From NCBI RefSeq assembly GCF_900111565.1, contig NZ_FOIK01000007.1, positions 3,939 through 67,938 on the forward strand: a DNA stretch of 64,000 nt, in the 5' to 3' direction. Below are positions 60,973-64,000 of this stretch, one piece after another. Position numbers and translations under genes: made by a program. This stretch comes from Paenibacillus sp. NFR01. Its GTDB lineage: Bacteria > Bacillota > Bacilli > Paenibacillales > Paenibacillaceae. The stretch's first letter is position 1. Each line of letters starts with the position of its first letter. Under the pieces are notes generated by a model. The model ran no database searches, was not told the origin of the DNA, and worked only from the letters and a program-made list of their open reading frames with translations.

Positions 60973-63900
60973 TTGAAAAGAAAAGTAGCGAAACGTTCTT
61001 TCGCGATGATGCTTTCCGCTTCCTTGGCTTTAGGCCTGTTTCCTTCCGCTTTGCTTGCGGAGGCGGAACCAAACGTGGCTCCGGTTGACGAAGCGCCTCT
61101 ACTGCAGAACAGCTTTATGGCTACCGAAAAGCCGGGCAAGCTGCCTGCCGGACAGCGGATCATCGTGAAATATAAGCCTAGTGCCGATTACGCCCGCTTA
61201 CAGGCGGTAACTTCAGCAGTATATTCGGAATCGTTGTCCCGGCTGCATATGGGGGTGCTTGAATTGGCTCCGGGGGCAGACGCGAATGCAGTGCTCGCGA
61301 ACTTGAACTCAAATCCTGACGTGCTTTATGCAGAGCCGGATGTGAAGATCCTGAAGCATGCTTCAGCCCCTCCTAAACAGGAAGGAGTCTCATCCACCGG
61401 ACAAGGCTCTGTACCTGATGCCGGGACTGCCTTCGAGGCCGGACAGCCTAAAGTGGATTCCGTTTCGCCAAAGGCAGAATTGGGAGCGACTGTGTCTGCG
61501 GCAGCCATTCCAACCTATCCGGATGACGAATATTTTTCGTCTCAATGGGGGCTGCATTATGAGGGACAAAGCATTGATGGCTCCTATGGTAATTATGATG
61601 TCGATATCGACGCACCTGAGGCCTGGAGCATCACCAAAGGTTCGCAAGACACGATTGTTGCCATTTTGGATACGGGCATAGACATCAATCATCCGGATTT
61701 GGCTGCTAACGTATGGCGGAATCCGAATGAAATTCCCGGTAATTTAATCGATGATGATGGCAATGGTTTTATCGATGACTTCACCGGCTGGAATTTTTAT
61801 GGAAATAACAGCGAGCCGTACAGCATTTACGACGATGATTTTTATGGTACGCAGACCGCCGGCATTCTCGCCGCAAAGGATAATAATTTCACCGGCATTT
61901 CCGGCGTCGCGCCGGGTATCCGGTATATGCCGCTCAAGATCATGGGTGCCGACGGCGGCTATGTGTCGGACGCTCTGCGCGCGATCGATTATGCGGAGCG
62001 GATGGGTGCGAAGATTGCCAACATCAGCTGGTCGACGGAATCGTACAGCAATGCTTTGAAGGACGCAATTGACGCTTCCGATATGCTGTTTGTCGCGAGC
62101 GCCGGGGAGGATTACGTGAATATCAATAAGGATGAATTTCCTGAATATCCGGCTGCGTATGACAGCGACAACATATTGTCGGTTGCAGGCCTCGGCATGG
62201 ATGGGCAATTCTACAATACCTACGGAATAAAAAACGTTGATATCTCGGCGCCCAGCTCCAAGATCATGACTACGATTCCGACTCGGAATCCGGGCGTTGG
62301 TGCGGAGATCGATAACGGCACGTATAAGGTGATTTACAACGAAATGGGCTATGAAGGCATGTGGACCGGCGATGCGTCGTCGATCAACAACCACATGGGA
62401 GGGTTCAACAAAGCGCTGGAATACCTGGGCAAATCGGACGAAAGTCCTTCCTCCATCCTGCTGGTAGACGATGAGGAAATTTCTGAACAGAGCGATTACA
62501 GCGTTCTGGGTGAGTACAAAGGCCTTCTGAACGCTGCGGGCGCCAATTATGATATCGCCAAGGTTCAGCCTGGTACGGACGGACCGTCTCTGGAGGAGAT
62601 GAGCGCATACGATATCGTTATTTGGTTCACCGGATACGCTTTTGGCTCCTCGCTGGATGGACGGCCGACAACGGTTCTGCGGAGCCTGGACCAGAACAAT
62701 CTGACGGAATACTTAAACGGCGGCGGCCGCCTGCTGCTGACGGGACCCGGTGCACTGACCAACATCGAATCCAGTGATTTCGTGAAGAACGTGCTTCACC
62801 TGGACTTTGTCCGTTACGATTTTTATCGCGGGACGGGCGACATCAGCAGATGGAGTCATGCGGAAGGTCAACCGGGCACGGTCTATGATGGCGATCTGTA
62901 CGATATTTCGGCGATCACCTTTGCCGATTATACGTCCAACGACGAGTCTGTCGCCCGAATGAATCTGACGGTTCCTATGCCTGATTACGATTATGATTTC
63001 GGAACGTATCTTGCGCCAGCGTATGCGTCCGGCGTTGCCGCGCTCATTCTGAGCCAGTCCCCAACGCTTGATGCCAAGTCGCTCAAGGAGCGCGTCATTC
63101 TTTCCGGCAAGCATCTCGAATCGTTGTATGACGAAGACAGACATGATTACATGAACAACGGCAGGATGGTCGATGCGTTCCGCGCGGTTAGCGACGATGA
63201 TGTTCCCGGCAAGCCGCTGCAGGCCGTTCAGACGGATTCGCTCGATCAAATCAGCGGCGATATGCAGGATGTGTTCTACGTCCATCTGAACGCCGGCGAC
63301 AAGCTGAACCTTTCGCTAACGGGAGACAACGGGGGCAAATTCATGATGGTGCTCTATAATCCCGATCTGAAATCGCTCAGCGATTGGGACGCGCAAGACA
63401 AGTCGCTCGGATCGTCCATGGCGGGCAGTTCGCCGGCAACGCTTACCTATCAAGCTGATAAGTCCGGCTACTATTACGTGGGTGTTTTCTTCATCGGCAG
63501 TTCGGACAGCTATACGCTCACGATGAACACAGATCCGAGCAACATGCAAGGCATGTATGAGGATACCAGTGCTTCGCTGGCTTTTACCGGTCCATGGGCG
63601 GAAAAAGAGGACGAAGGCTATTCCGGCGGGACGGTCAAGACCATCGACGCCGCGGGCAGCGTGAAGCTTGCGTTCACCGGCAGCCAGATCGAATGGACGG
63701 CCTTGAAGGATGACTCGATGGGCATCGCAGACGTGTATCTGGATGGAGTCAAGGCGGCATCGCCTTCTCTATACAGCAAGACGCCGCAAGCCCAGCAATC
63801 GGTCTTCAAGCAGTCTCTGCAATATGGATACCACACGATTGAAGTGAAGTGGACAGGAAAGTCCGATCCGGCGGCGAAGCGGACGGTGCACGCGATCAAT

Positions 63901-64000
63901 GTTGATTCGTTCAACGTCGGCGATGGCGCAGGCGCCTTTACCTCCGTCAAGGAAGAGTCGGATGCTGCCTTCCTTTTTAACGGTATATGGGCATGGCAGT
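60973..64000 (+). CDS. Secreted subtilase-fold protein with degenerate active site (partial)
   Basis: Starts at TTG 60973 behind GAAGGAG and runs off the window: 1009 codons, no stop. It has a signal peptide (1 to about 27), an I9-like propeptide (about 55-120) and a peptidase S8 domain from about 190. Asp233 of LDTGID is kept. The histidine motif HGTxxAG reads YGTQTAG (Tyr291), the oxyanion AGN reads AGED (Glu379), and the serine motif GTSMAxP reads GTYLAPA (Tyr679). About 250 residues separate the DISAPSS and GTY motifs, including a Rossmann-like insert starting SILLVDDEE. A PPC-type beta domain (about 755-855) and a sugar-binding-like beta module follow. It is probably a non-proteolytic binding or scaffold protein. 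Confidence 0.85.
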   Translation, partial: MKRKVAKRSFAMMLSASLALGLFPSALLAEAEPNVAPVDEAPLLQNSFMATEKPGKLPAGQRIIVKYKPSADYARLQAVTSAVYSESLSRLHMGVLELAPGADANAVLANLNSNPDVLYAEPDVKILKHASAPPKQEGVSSTGQGSVPDAGTAFEAGQPKVDSVSPKAELGATVSAAAIPTYPDDEYFSSQWGLHYEGQSIDGSYGNYDVDIDAPEAWSITKGSQDTIVAILDTGIDINHPDLAANVWRNPNEIPGNLIDDDGNGFIDDFTGWNFYGNNSEPYSIYDDDFYGTQTAGILAAKDNNFTGISGVAPGIRYMPLKIMGADGGYVSDALRAIDYAERMGAKIANISWSTESYSNALKDAIDASDMLFVASAGEDYVNINKDEFPEYPAAYDSDNILSVAGLGMDGQFYNTYGIKNVDISAPSSKIMTTIPTRNPGVGAEIDNGTYKVIYNEMGYEGMWTGDASSINNHMGGFNKALEYLGKSDESPSSILLVDDEEISEQSDYSVLGEYKGLLNAAGANYDIAKVQPGTDGPSLEEMSAYDIVIWFTGYAFGSSLDGRPTTVLRSLDQNNLTEYLNGGGRLLLTGPGALTNIESSDFVKNVLHLDFVRYDFYRGTGDISRWSHAEGQPGTVYDGDLYDISAITFADYTSNDESVARMNLTVPMPDYDYDFGTYLAPAYASGVAALILSQSPTLDAKSLKERVILSGKHLESLYDEDRHDYMNNGRMVDAFRAVSDDDVPGKPLQAVQTDSLDQISGDMQDVFYVHLNAGDKLNLSLTGDNGGKFMMVLYNPDLKSLSDWDAQDKSLGSSMAGSSPATLTYQADKSGYYYVGVFFIGSSDSYTLTMNTDPSNMQGMYEDTSASLAFTGPWAEKEDEGYSGGTVKTIDAAGSVKLAFTGSQIEWTALKDDSMGIADVYLDGVKAASPSLYSKTPQAQQSVFKQSLQYGYHTIEVKWTGKSDPAAKRTVHAINVDSFNVGDGAGAFTSVKEESDAAFLFNGIWAWQ

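Overview
The window looks like a chromosomal segment of a moderately GC-rich, endospore-forming Bacillota, most likely Paenibacillus or a close relative. The grounds are the Bacillus-type order purEKBC-SQLF-MNHD, a guanine riboswitch plus PurR boxes ahead of purE, strong GGAGG ribosome binding sites with frequent TTG and GTG starts, a Spo0E-like peptide, YerC, a DUF3048 lipoprotein and abundant intrinsic terminators. The species call is inference; no rRNA or tRNA gene is present.

Layout. 1-2400: an AT-rich 13-14 bp satellite, an MFS transporter, a DUF1294 membrane protein and a universal stress protein. 2449-16874: the complete de novo purine operon, twelve genes from PRPP amidotransferase to IMP (plus purB), with paired PurR boxes, promoter, guanine aptamer and terminator upstream. 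It is interrupted between purF and purM by about 570 bp of structured non-coding DNA. 16900-37437: core and housekeeping genes: a possible small RNA, a SEC-C protein, an XRE regulator, a Spo0E-like peptide, a chemotaxis receptor, ilvA, DUF1129, an alpha/beta hydrolase, a LigB-type dioxygenase, a DUF3048 lipoprotein, a DUF47-Pit phosphate transport pair, CorA, yerC, a CbiX-type chelatase, a lipid kinase and rlmD.

37438-48400 is a visibly AT-richer accessory island. It holds a decayed cytosine-C5 methyltransferase, a type I restriction-modification operon (hsdR, an unrecognised 279-residue gene, hsdM, hsdS), a frameshifted fragment resembling the tail of a serine recombinase, and a 557-residue protein with a PD-(D/E)XK-like motif. 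A 15 bp sequence occurs in direct orientation on both sides. This is the best place to look for an undescribed defence function.

48417-53970 is a small metabolic or surface-modification cluster of unknown purpose: an APH-fold kinase, a class III PLP enzyme and a GtrA-like membrane protein, converging on an alcohol dehydrogenase-like protein and an AraC regulator with a receiver-like N-terminus. 54246-55878 encodes an ECF sigma factor with an RsgI-like partner. 56015-59524 is a divergent GH2 beta-mannosidase and AraC regulator pair, followed by a GNAT acetyltransferase. The window ends inside a large secreted subtilase-fold protein. Its aspartate is kept, but the catalytic histidine, catalytic serine and oxyanion asparagine positions are all substituted, so it appears to be a pseudoprotease.
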